From Penicillium oxalicum (taxonomy: Eukaryota; Ascomycota; Eurotiomycetes; Eurotiales; Aspergillaceae), in contig NC_064653.1 of NCBI RefSeq assembly GCF_001723175.1, positions 3,534,001 to 3,598,000 of the forward strand: a stretch of 64,000 nucleotides of DNA, written 5' to 3'. This document shows, in pieces, positions 1 to 10,744 of the stretch. The stretch's first letter is position 1. Each line of letters opens with the position of its first letter. The translations under genes and the position numbers were made by a program. The notes below the pieces were generated by a model, which saw nothing but the letters and a program-made list of their open reading frames with translations, was not told the DNA's origin and did not search any database.

Positions 1-1845
1 ACCTCTTATCTCGGGATCAAAAAACCTGGCGCTAGCGGAATGATGTACTGTTCTTGCGTTTTCTTTTTTCCCCTTCTTCTTTATTCTCTCGAGGGCGCCA
101 AGGTGCACTGCGGGACAGGGCAAACGTGGAGTAAACGAGAAAGTGAAAAAAAATATATTGGGAATACAGATTTGCAAATGAGATATCATTGACTTTACTT
201 CGATCCGTAAATCCCTCCTCAATTTTCAATGCGCCTCATCAAGAAAGAGAATCCCATCTGTCTCAGATACACGTTGAGCAGTCCCACCCAGATCATTCCC
301 AGGGACGATAGAAACAGCACACTAGCCCACGAGTAATCAACCTCCCCCCCTACCAGCTTCTACGCCCACTTAACCTACGAGCTCAGCAGTCTAAATGGTT
401 AGAGTAGTACTCCCTCATAGCAAAATTCCAGTGTCCTCCATGTACGTTAGATATACATTTCCGTCCTCTCTCCCTCTATGCTTACTTCCAATCAGGGAGG
501 GTACTTGGTACTCTTCGGCGCACGTCAGGTACATACCAGTAATACCATCTAGTACATTGATACAGGCACCTAACATTCAGGTTAGTAGCGTTCCTCTTCA
601 AGGTTCAGACTTTCCATATACCCCCAAGACATTCATTCCCACTATCCACCTGCATCATGCATTATTTCCATCCTTTCAGGAAGAACAAAGAACCTATAGT
701 TCAATCTTGAGTTCGGGCATCGGGTAAGCTTATAAAGTCGGGCAATCGGTCTTCTTGTATGATAGCAGGGGAACTATTAATTTACGGACGCAAGGGCTTT
801 GGTGTAGAGTATGGAGGTGTAGGGAGATTTTCAGCAGTACTTTGAACGGTGTTTCTTGGGAGGTGGCGCGGACGGGATGAGCGTCTCACAGTTCTAGTGG
901 GAGTGGAAAGGTATTTGTAAGGGAGAAAAGAGGCGGGAGGGAGAGAGGAGAAAGTGGAAACAAGAGGTGAAATCGTGGTCTACCTGGTTACTCCTTCCCT
1001 ATTGATAGCAGCAAGAGAGAGAAGGAAAAAGTCTACCTACAAAACAGGGAGCAAGGTCAAAGTAGACAGACAGCCGGTCACACTGGAATTTCACACAAGG
1101 GCAGATTACAGACAGCAAAAGGGTATATTGAGTGCCGAACATGATGAAGACAAGACGTAAGCAAGGAAAATGGGAGCAGAAATAGCAAAAAACCCCCCGT
1201 AGAAAAAATTGACAAGCAAGTCATTGGGAATGTAAAAGGTCCTCAAAATCTCATACCACATGGAAGTGGTACCGGAGAGAGGGCGACGCAACTCGAGGGT
1301 GGTAAATTTCGCTGAGGTAAGAGGTCTTGGGGCCGAATGCTGGAGCAACTGCTGGAAACGACACGACACGGGAGAACACGCCAAGCCTGCTAGTGATAGA
1401 TCGACAGAGCTTGATGAATTCAATCGTTGCGTGCAAAGTGACATTGGGGGATGGAAGACCTGCCGGTAAAAATGGAGGTGGTGGCACTGGCTTGTCAGAC
1501 ATGATTCGTATCTGACCTGAATGGCGTGGAATTCAAGTGCGAGCTAGTTGACGCATTATGTGCGGGAAGAATCGTACGTAGACAAGACCTGACGATCAAG
1601 AACGAGGCTGGAGGATGACAAAACGCTCGCGGCCCCGTTGGGATGTGAAGAGCAGGCCAATAAAACAACGGCGGCAATCAGAGCACACCCAACTCTGTCC
1701 AGGATGTTGATGTCAAGCAACACGAACTCGATCAGCAAGAAATTTCTGGCCTCATTGCGGCCTCGGGCTCGCTGTCTTCGTTTTCTGTCGGTCGTGCAAG
1801 TCGGGAATGATCTTGAAAAGGGCGAGAGGCAGGTGCTGCATATTA
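1..1845. other. Left-edge stretch without a recognisable gene
   Basis: This is the 3' flank of the ICE2 gene plus the window edge. The open frames here are short, several begin at non-ATG codons, and none resembles a family I know. A gene entering from the left, or untranslated exons, cannot be excluded. I see no repeat or RNA gene in it. Confidence 0.5.
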
Positions 1846-3353
1846 TCAAAAAGAGAGGGAAAAAAAGAAAGGGCCATCCATTCCACGAATGAAGAAGATG
1901 TCTCCCATTCCACGGTTTGATTGCAGCCCTCTGTCACTCATCACACCAAGCTCAATCAGTCTTCCAGTGTCCGGCCAGACTGCTATCCAGATCGTCTTGT
2001 TCGCCGAGCCAAAGCTCCACCGCATAGAGGCCGAGGGTGCAAGCCAGGTTGATCCATTTCCACAGGTTACCCCGCCGCCGCCTTGGCTGCTCCACCACTC
2101 GCCACTTCCACCCATGGCTTGCGATGTAGACGCAAAATGTTGCATTAAGAGACTGGTGTAGACAGCGATCAAGATGGAGGGAGAGAAGTAGCTCAGCAAG
2201 CCGAGGACTTGGCCGGCGGCGTCGGAGTCGTCAAGAGAAGCCTCCTGGGACAGGGCGCGGGCTCCAGCTTCTCGGACCGCAGGAATAATGCGGGTCGATG
2301 CGTAGAGAACAAGTAGTCGATAGGCGAGGGAGATCAACACTGACGGAGTGACGGCAGAAAAGACCGCGGTGATCACATTGAATGCGGCGTGAATGGCCGA
2401 AGGCAGCAGAGAGAGCGCGTGCATGAGGGTGGAATAGGATGCCATGATGATCGGGGGGAATGGAGGGAAGTCGCCAGCCTGGGACGGCGACGGCGCTTGC
2501 TCTGCTGGATACGACGGCTGGTAGTCTGTAAAGATCTGATAGATGCAGAGCACCACGTAGGCGAACAACAGCGAGCTTTCGACTGGATTTCCACGTCCAC
2601 TGCCAATTCCCCACGCGCAGAGAATGACCGCGCATGTGATCGACACTCCGATCAGGGCCGCATCCACATTGGAGATCTCGGGAAATTGAAGAACCCGCCA
2701 GAGGAAGTACACGGAGCTGGAGATCACGGTCGCGGAGAGTACCAAGAGGCCAATCTACCACCAAAAAAAGGTCAGCGGGATGCACTGAGAAATGGAGAGA
2801 GGGGCGCAACAAAGAGAAAAAAACAACATACCATCCAGCTATCACTTCGTCCACCACGATTCACGAGCCATCGAGTAATCTGACCTGCCGCCTGGATGAC
2901 CAGTAAACTACAGAACCCCTCCACTAATTGGAACACCGGGGTTGACCAGCGAAGCATGCGATCCCAGTTGCCCAGTGTGACCGTCTCCACCAACCCATCG
3001 CGTCCAAAGAGCCATTCCTGGATCGAGCTGTCCGCGGCCCGGTTTCCAGAAAAGGTGCGCTCAACCCAAGCAGTAGCGCTGTCTGTGTCGACCGAGAAGC
3101 GATTCAGTGACCAAATCAACAGAATCGGGATGATGATCCATTGGGTGGACTTGATCACTAGCACCAGTGATGATCGAACCCATGACCTCTCGGGTGTGGA
3201 GAGCTTCAGTAGCGAGAAGAAGAAGTAAAAGGTCGCAAGGGACAGTGAAAAGGCCAGACCACATACTCTCCCACCCACATCGAAGGCCAGAGGGATCGAT
3301 GAGACCACAGCCGTAAGGAAGATGGCCGACGAGAAGGCGCGGAGAAGCCACAT
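1846..3353 (-). CDS. ICE2: ICE2-family ER integral membrane protein (apparent frame slip near the C-terminus)
   Basis: Two exons, 3353-2832 and 2754-1846, joined in phase 0 across a 77-nt intron (donor GTATGT, acceptor TAG), give 476 aa. The ATG at 3353 opens a hydrophobic N-terminus (MWLLRAFSSAIFL, then the family-like IPLAFDVGG). Several membrane segments follow, including the one spanning the splice junction (SDSWM/IGLLVLSA). In yeast, Ice2 is a polytopic ER protein that restrains the Spo7-Nem1 phosphatase and so supports ER membrane growth; it is also needed for cortical ER inheritance. Oddity: after the CCCC run at 2070-2073 the open frame loses family character (VTCGNGSTWLAP). The neighbouring frame reads a membrane-like segment (LWKWINLACTLGLYAVELWL) and stops at 1952. 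The true C-terminus may therefore lie there. The family call is firm; the last 70 or so residues are not. Confidence 0.85.
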
Positions 3354-5107
3354 CGGGGAGGTGGGGGGAGACGCGCAGTGCGCGACAAGACGATACGAGG
3401 TGCGGACGTGGTTGAATACGAAGCGTTGAAGGACGGACAACGTCGAGAGTTGAGGTTGGAAAGAAAAGAGGAGAGGGGAGTCGAGCACACGACTGGGGGT
3501 GGATTATTCTTTTTTTTGTTTTCCTTTTATCTCTCTTGCCTCTTTGAGCTTATCGTCTGTTATTTTTTTTTTTCACGTGGGCCCGCTAAATTGGGGGGGC
3601 GGCCAGCGATGTAGCAGAGACGAGAGGGTTTGGGCTTGGTGTGGAAGGGACACACCGACAAGATCATCAGAACTTTGAGGCGGTGGACAGTATGGGACTG
3701 TGGTACCTCACCTCAGTTACTAGTCATTAGTGACTATGATGAAGATGGTAAATGAGTGTGAAAAGAAAAGATCAATGACATTGCATCCAGAAGAACTTCA
3801 CCACTCTCTAGGCTTCTGACAAAGGGTCTAGAGCTTTCATTTCCCAAGATATTAAAGAAATCCATATTTAGGCGACTATCGGCTTGCTTGGCTCTCTATG
3901 GTGCAAAAGCCGTGGAGGCGAGCCTAAGAGCATAACCGTAAAGAGTAAAGACGGGCGGTCAAAGCCCCGAACCGCGACTGTCGCGACGAGGTCTCTACTG
4001 GTGTCCACTGGATGAGAACTCCACCCGTGGGCGCGGGGATGCTCTATGTCATCATTTGAGTTGCGATGACAAGGCACATTCACGAAGCTACTGCCAAATG
4101 TCCACAACAGTAATGAATGGACACCTCTTTTTCATGGAGACCCGCCACAGGCCATAAGTGGAAAGCCGACTCCGAGGGTTGATTGACGTAGTCAGCTACC
4201 GTGTTTCATCATACCAACTTGGATGGAGGGTCGCCATCTGTGATGAAGTGGCTGAGCAATCCAGCATCTAAACAAACATGGCGCAAGAAGATGAGATGCA
4301 CGGTGTAAATGGCCAAGCAGCACGAGGGTACTTAGAGTAGGGCCAGAATGATTCCTACCTTGCTAGAGTACGAGCTATGGATAGTGTAAGACTTGCTTTG
4401 AACCTGACAACACAATATCTTTCTACTTACCTTCAGATGAACAGTAACTTTTCTCCTAATAATAACATATACTCCTAATCTGATGTGCCCTGAGGCAAGG
4501 AAGGGGTCATGAACTTTGATGTTCATGGAACAGGACATCTCCTCCCCTATGTGCTGAGGTGGCTACTTTGGTCGCTAACGGCTTTTGGTACCCCCCCCCC
4601 CCCCTCATCATCGGGAACTGAATGCCAAGTCTACTTGTAAATACAGTATCCCGCTCCTGAAAATAATAGGACATGAAGAAAGTGTTCTTGTAGTAGAGGT
4701 CAAATCACCCCCACAGTCTTCTTTTGGCTCAGGCACAGCAAGCCTGGCATAATCGCCCTTGTAGACGTGACATTTGTTTAAAGGACTGCTCCGTAGTGCC
4801 ATGTGCACGGTTCACTACTACAAAACGACAGTGAGAGTAGCTGCGTCGGCCAATGACAAACATTTGAATCGAGGGCATTTAGTGGGCCCCCCAAAACAGA
4901 CGGGAGAACCAAAGCTTCACGGCGGGGAGCTTGGTCAGGTGACTAGCCTAGACCCTTGATGGCAGCCCTACCTTCCTGATATGGCATTAATAAGAGCGGG
5001 CGGAGTGGGCAGAGAGAGCGGAGTAGATCAGAGCTGCGGAAGCTGGTACTTTTTCCTTGAGGATCGACCATCTCCAGTGGATGTTCCGTCTACGACAACT
5101 ATTCAAA
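3354..5107. other. Divergent intergenic region between ICE2 and MYG1
   Basis: It must hold both promoters, which fire outward. I see only short open frames without family resemblance, T-rich stretches just upstream of ICE2 (3510-3575) and a C14 tract at 4591-4604. No RNA gene was recognised. Confidence 0.6.
4591..4604. repeat. Poly-C tract (C14)
   Basis: A run of 14 C in the ICE2/MYG1 spacer, seen directly. Its length may be unreliable in assembly. Confidence 0.9.
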
Positions 5108-6310
5108 ATGGCCGAAGAAACAGCAACCAAAAAGCTTAAGACTTCCTCGCCCTTGATCGGCACTCACAGGTACATCTCCCCATCAGCTATCTCTGCACTG
5201 TGGAAAAAAAAAGAAAACAAAACAACAGAGCAGAAGAGAGACAAGCAAAGTCCAACTTGCCAAAGAGTTCAGCGCTAATCTTGATCTTGCAGTGGTCATT
5301 TCCACGCCGATGAGGCCTTGGCGGTCTATCTCTTGCGTCTGCTGCCTACCTACGCGTCCTCTCCCCTTCTCCGGACTCGGGATCCGGCCCAGTTGGAGAC
5401 ATGCCACACCGTCGTCGACGTTGGTGGCGTGTACGATGCCTCCATCAACCGCTTTGATCATCACCAGCGCACCTTCGACACCGTCTTCCCCCAGTTCAAG
5501 ACCAAGCTGTCCTCCGCCGGCCTTGTATACATGCACTTTGGCCGGGCCATCATCGCGCAACACATGTCTCTTCCCGAGGACCACGCCGATGTCGATTTGC
5601 TGTACAAGAAGCTCTATGCCGACTTCATCGAGGCCATTGATGCCAACGACAACGGCATCTCCGCTTACGACCAGTCTGCCGTCGCCGCTGCCGGCCTGGA
5701 GAAGCGCTTCAAGGATTACGGTGTCACTCTCGCCTCCATTGTTGGCGACATGAACAACCCGGACCCCACTAGCCCCCCCGGCGAGCCCCAGGATGAAGAC
5801 AGCCTCTTTGGCCGCGCCAGTACCCTCATCGGCAAGGTGTTCACGCGCAAGTTGCATCACGCCGCCAACTCATGGCTGCCTGCCCGCACGACCGTCGGCA
5901 ATGCCTATGCCTCCCGCACCGAGGTTCACCCCTCCGGCCGCATCATGGTGCTGCCCAAGGGCGGCGTTCCCTGGAAGGAGCACCTCTACAACTTTGAGCG
6001 TGAAGCCTCTGCCGGTGCAGACTCTCAGGTCTACTATGTCTTGTACCCCGAGAGCTCAGCAGAGGACTCCAAGTGGCGTGTGCAGTGTGTGTCTACCTCC
6101 GAGAGCAGCTTCGAGTCTCGGAAGCCGCTCCCCGAGGCGTGGCGCGGCGTGCGTGATCAGGATTTGGATGGCCTGATTGCGTCCGAGTCCGAGAAGAATG
6201 GTCAGCCCAAGCTTCCCGAGGGTGCTATTTTCGTCCATGCTAGTGGTTTTATCGGAGGGCACCAGACCAAGGAGGGTGCTATGGCCATGGCTGTGCGCAG
6301 TCTTGACTAA
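5108..6310 (+). CDS. MYG1: MYG1/GAMM1-family DHH-type exonuclease
   Basis: Exons 5108-5169 and 5293-6310 encode 359 aa; the 123-nt intron splits the Ser codon of the GTHSG motif. MYG1 proteins are 3'-5' RNA exonucleases of the DHH phosphoesterase superfamily, found in nucleus and mitochondria, where they act on rRNA and mRNA. Visible motifs are GTHSGHFHADE (residues 18-28), the metal-site VVDVGGVYD (61-69), the signature DHH (76-78) in NRFDHHQRTF, and the usual C-terminal FIGGHQTKEGA. The length is typical of the family. The ATG at 5108 has the better context (AAAATGGCC). An in-frame ATG at 5081 would add MFRLRQLFK, a short basic amphipathic leader that could serve as a mitochondrial presequence. 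The gene faces LTO1 tail to tail. Confidence 0.95.
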
Positions 6311-6968
6311 ATTCTTTCACTATGACTGACGACACATAAAAAAAAGAACCAATTTCACCATTTCGTATTTATCAAGATATTTGGGTGACGTGAAGTGGCT
6401 GTCTTTGTATCATAAAAATAACCCCACTGGTCTAGTACCAGTCCGCGGTCGAGCAGAATCGCTAACAACAAGGTCTGCTTGAAGTCTTTGCACAAATCCC
6501 GTCGAAAATTGAGTGACTGGCATGGGATAGGGTGTCGTAGGTCCATTGGAGCCTTTGTGGAAACCACTCACTTGATGGCCTGGCATCTCCCGACCTTGGT
6601 TCGTCATGCTACCCGCAAGTTGTAGGGAACGCAGTCATCGATGTGTAGGTCCTATTAGCAGCATTTTTGCTCCAACGGACTTAGCATCGCAGGGATATGT
6701 GCTTGCATCAGAAAGACTGAATAGTCCACAATTTGACTTGCCCCGTAGTTGCAAAGCTTGACGGACCCGTGCAGCCTCTTCTGGGCCGAGAGATGGCCGG
6801 AATCGATCTCCACGCGTCCGCGGGCTAGAGTCTTTGCAGGATAACCTCTCAGCACACAATTGCGAACGAGATAGCAAACTGTCCTGCGTAGAGCGAAGCC
6901 GCGACTTTGGTGACGCTGCACTAAAGTCGGTATTTTGAGAAAGAAGTGATGCATCTTGTTGGCAAACT
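6311..6968. other. Convergent spacer between MYG1 and LTO1
   Basis: This holds the two 3' ends. Minus-strand open frames in 6635-7141 lie in or just beyond the LTO1 end and are taken as chance frames, though an extra 3' exon of LTO1 is conceivable (possible weak donor at 7009). Confidence 0.5.
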
Positions 6969-7529
6969 TCAATGACGGATACTGAGCGAGCTGATGTCTT
7001 CAATACTACCGGTCCCATCACCGGGCTTTTGAGCATCAGAGGTGGTGGACGCAGCATCCAATGGGTCCTCGCTCTCTCCCATCGCCCGTTGAATAAGCTT
7101 GGCTTTGACTGCAGCCCCCTTGAGACGTTCATCCGAGTCATTTACAGCTTCTTCGGTGTTGTGCATGTCCAAAGAAGCTGGATCGACAAGCTCGAGCAGT
7201 GTAGATAGATTCTTGGTCAATCGCGCACTGTGTGCGGGGAGCTTGTCCATGACGTTGCAGATTGATGGACCAAGAGAGACGTTCTCAGCACCGGCAACCG
7301 TGTGGTCTGATGTCTCAGATGAATCTGAATCCGCTAATCTCTGCGACCAGACAAGAGCCTTGCCGTACAAGCGGCCCATTTCGACGAATTTCTCGTAGCC
7401 TTTCTCGACCGCAAAGACACTGCCTTCGGTGTAGCCCGCCGTGGCTCCATCAGCCATACCGAGGTGATAGCCTTCATTGTAGAATTGCTCCTCAATATCG
7501 AGAAGACTGTCAAGTAGACTGGACTCCAT
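6969..7529 (-). CDS. LTO1: LTO1 (ORAOV1) homologue, deca-GX3 adaptor for Fe-S delivery
   Basis: Single exon, 186 aa, with ATG at 7529. The N-terminal half carries the deca-GX3 helix: glycines at 20, 24, 28, 32, 36, 44, 52 and 56, spaced by four or eight, within a Tyr/Glu-rich context. In yeast, Lto1 pairs with Yae1 to hand the ABC protein Rli1/ABCE1 to the cytosolic Fe-S assembly targeting complex, and so supports ribosome recycling. The C-terminal half is polar and probably disordered. The predicted end (SLSIRH) lacks the terminal Trp that yeast Lto1 uses to bind the targeting complex; either that feature differs here or a 3' exon is missed. The start codon lies 218 bp from that of the methionyl-tRNA synthetase gene on the other strand. 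Confidence 0.85.
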   Translation of the reverse strand: MESSLLDSLLDIEEQFYNEGYHLGMADGATAGYTEGSVFAVEKGYEKFVEMGRLYGKALVWSQRLADSDSSETSDHTVAGAENVSLGPSICNVMDKLPAHSARLTKNLSTLLELVDPASLDMHNTEEAVNDSDERLKGAAVKAKLIQRAMGESEDPLDAASTTSDAQKPGDGTGSIEDISSLSIRH

Positions 7530-7747
7530 GGTTGCAGATTGTGTGAGATGGTGGTAGTATGAGAGGGGATAAACTGTCTCTCGGAAAATGTGCAAAAGCT
7601 CTTGAATCAATACCGAAAAAGAAATGAGCCCGAACCATAAATTTTGATATGCGGGGCGTGCGGCGGGTGTGTCACGAGATGCCCACTCTGATTGAATTTC
7701 CCGCCGACCCCTCCATTTGCGCTTCCTTCAAGATTCTCCAAACCACA
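7530..7747. promoter_or_regulatory. Short bidirectional promoter, LTO1 / methionyl-tRNA synthetase
   Basis: The 218 bp between two outward-facing start codons must contain both core promoters and both 5' leaders. An ATG at 7649 is in frame with the synthetase. No clear TATA box is visible on either side. Both genes serve translation. Confidence 0.6.
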
Positions 7748-9795
7748 ATGGCATCAAACCCAATCTTGCCCAAGGAGGGCGAGCGCAATATCCTGATTAC
7801 CAGTGCCCTGCCTTACGTGAACAATGTTCCTCATCTGGGCAACGTCGTCGGCTCTGTCCTGAGTGCTGATGTGTTCTCGAGGTATGACTCAATGAAAACT
7901 CCCTGCAGCAGTTCCGCGCAACGATGTTTGCGGGGAGCAACGGAAAACTCCATGGCAAAGATTGACTGACACGCGCGCTTGCTAGATATCACAAGGCCTG
8001 CGGTCGGCCAACACTATACATTTGCGGAACAGACGAATACGGTACAGCGACAGAGACCAAGGCGTTGGAGGAGAAGGTGTCACCGGAGGAACTCTGCGCA
8101 AAGTACAACAAGATTCACCAAGAGGTGTACAAGTGGTTCAACATCGGCTTTGACCATTTCGGTCGCACTCCCACTGCCAAGCACACCGAGATCTCTCAAA
8201 GCATTTTCAAGCGCCTTCACGAGAATGGATTCCTCGATGAACGCACCGCCGAGCAGCCTTTCTGCGAAAAGCACAACTCCTTCCTGGCTGACCGTTACGT
8301 CGAGGGTGAATGTCCTCGGTGTCACTACGATGACGCTCGTGGAGATCAGTGCGACAAGTGTGGCCACCTGCTTGACCCCTTTGACCTGATCAACCCCCGC
8401 TGCAAGCTCGACGGAGCTACCCCAGTCCGCCGCGAGACGAAACACATTCACCTGCTCTTGGACAAGCTCCAGCCTGAGGTTGAGAAGTGGTCTGCGGAAT
8501 CAATCAGCAAGGGCGACTGGCCCAAGAACTCCCGTGTCATCACCGAGTCCTGGTTGAAGGAAGGTCTGAAGGACCGTGGTATCACCCGTGATCTGAAGTG
8601 GGGTGTCCCGGTCCCTCTCGAGGGCTTCGACATGAAGGTTCTGTACGTGTGGTTCGAGGCTTGCATTGGGTACCCATCGATCACTGCCAACTACACCGAC
8701 AAGTGGGAACAATGGTGGCGCAATCCCGAAAATGTCCAGCTCTATCAGTTCCTCGGCAAGGACAACGTGCCCTTCCACAGTGTCATTTTCCCCGCCACTC
8801 AAATAGGAACTGGCGACAAGTGGACCATGTGCCACCACCTCAGTGCTACAGAATACTTGAACTACGAAAGCGGCAAATTCAGCAAGTCTCGCGGAATTGG
8901 TGTCTTTGGTACCAATGCAAAGGAGACCGGCGTCGGCCCCGATGTCTGGCGCTACTATCTGTTGAAGAACCGCCCCGAGACCGGCGACACTCAGTTCGAG
9001 TGGCGTCCCTTCGTGGATGCCAACAACAGCGAGCTTCTCGCTAAGCTGGGTAACCTGGTCAACCGTGTCGTCAAGCTCGTCAACGCCTCCTTTGGCGGCG
9101 TCATTCCCGAGTTCACCGTGCCCGAGAGCTTCAAGCCCTTTGAGGATGAAGTCACCACTCTACTCCAGCAGTACATCGAGGAGATGGAGAGCGTGCACCT
9201 GCGTGCCGGTGTCAACACCGCCATGCGTCTTGCCGAGGCTGGAAACGGTCTGATCCAGGCCAACCGCCTGGACAACTCGCTCATCGCCAATGAGCCTGAG
9301 CGCGCCGCCGCCGTTGTCGGTACCGTCCTGAACCTGATCCACTTGCTCGCCAGTGTCTTCGCGCCTTACATGCCCGGAACCTCCGATTCCATCCTCGAGC
9401 AGCTGAACGCCTCTTTCCTTCTGATTCCCTCCCTCGAAGCTCTCAAGGCCGGCTGGAAGCCTGACAGCCTCAAGGCCGGCCACAAGATCGGCAAGGCCCA
9501 GTACCTCTTCTCCCGCATTGACCCTAAGAAGGCCGATGAGTGGCGCGAAGCCTTCGGTGGATCCCAGGCTGAACGGGCCAAGAAGGCCGAAGACGCGGCC
9601 AAGCTGGCCGCGAAGAAGGCCGCTGCCAAGGCGAAGAAGAAGGAGAAGAAGGACAAGAGCAAGGCTCCCAGTGGCGTGGAGGCCACGGCCAAGGGCGGTG
9701 CCGAGAGTCCCAGCGTGACGACCGACGGACCTCAAGACGAGGCTGTTGAGAAGATTGCCGACGGCGTTGCCCAGGTCACCCTCCCCACCTCTTAG
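7748..9795 (+). CDS. MES1: Cytosolic methionyl-tRNA synthetase
   Basis: Exons 7748-7881 and 7986-9795 encode 647 aa; the 104-nt intron splits an Arg codon. The enzyme charges tRNA-Met with methionine using ATP, for initiation and elongation in the cytosol. It is a class I synthetase. The HIGH-type motif is HLGN at 29-32 within [14 protein letters not shown] zinc knuckle has Cys 154, 157, 167 and 170. The KMSKS-type loop is KFSKS at 342-346. A helical anticodon-binding domain follows (about 400-570). The C-terminus is a Lys/Ala/Glu-rich tail (about 585-620) and a short acidic end, with no GST-like domain. The start at 7748 has strong context (ACCACAATGG). Two in-frame upstream ATGs (7649, 7679) could extend it by 33 or 23 residues. 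Confidence 0.97.
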
Positions 9796-10744
9796 ATCCA
9801 CTTGCATCGATTCGAAACTCCAGCTTGTCATACTGGGTGATATTTAACGGGGAGAGGATTCAACCTTTAACGTGCATGATTCTTAACGGTGCAGATATGA
9901 TGAAGAAGTGGATACTTTAACGATGACCCGGTAGAGGGAGGGGGAGGAGGGAAGAGAGTTGTAGTGACCTACTACTGTATCCTTCAGTCACGGAGTTCAA
10001 GCGCATGGAATGAGATCAGCGACATCAACATCGAGAGAGAAAGGGATGGGGGTTAAGCGAGAATCTCTTGTCTATCTTTCTTGAAGAATTGTGGATAGAA
10101 ATGGACCTGTGGCATATTACAATTTCCCATTTTAACCATGACTAAGCCTTTTTTTTTCCATCGATCAAATTCCAATCGAGCGCCAGAAATCTCATCGACC
10201 TACCACTTAAATACGTCGTTTTGTACCAAGATCATCCAACTACACGATCCAACCTATGCCTGGATGGGAAACCAACCCGTCTTATCTCGTCTCTACCTCA
10301 CATTTACAGATTTACCAGGTCGAAAGCATCATCTACGTGGATGAATCCAATCTCATGCAAGTACGTTCCATTGATAACTTGACCTAGGAGGGGGATTCGC
10401 AAAAATATAGTATGTTAAAGGGGCAAAAAAAAAAGAAAACAGAGGGGTTTAGGGGGGCGGGGGAGGTGTTGGTAGTTCATTACATGCTCATTGTGCCAGT
10501 TGCGCCGCAATAATAATTCTCTCTCTCTCTCTCTCTCTCTTTTTCTTTCTGGGCAAGGGCAAGGAAACAAAAAAAAGAAGGAAAAAAGACAAAAAAGAGG
10601 AAAGAAAGCGGGAATCTTGTCTTCCATTCGGGATCACCTCCAGCTATGCCATATTTATGATCGTTGATTCTTCATATTTTGGGTTGTCCGTCCTTCCAGT
10701 CTGTGTTTTTTCCCACTGGCTATGTGTTTTCGAGTGTTTCAACT
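9796..10744. other. Convergent spacer between MES1 and RAE1
   Basis: The 3' flanks of two facing genes. It contains a (CT)11 microsatellite, A-rich runs and only short frames. I see no gene here. Confidence 0.6.
10519..10540. repeat. (CT)11 microsatellite
   Basis: Eleven perfect CT units followed by a T-rich stretch, in the 3' flank of RAE1. Seen directly. Confidence 0.95.

Noticed and set aside
383..450. tRNA-like stretch with a TAAATGGTTAGAG segment resembling an A box
   Set aside because: No B box, no acceptor-stem pairing and no terminator-like T run that fits.
2755..2831. Idea that ICE2 is two separate genes
   Set aside because: The two long frames join in phase 0 across a 77-nt intron with GTATGT and TAG, inside a continuous membrane-protein sequence.
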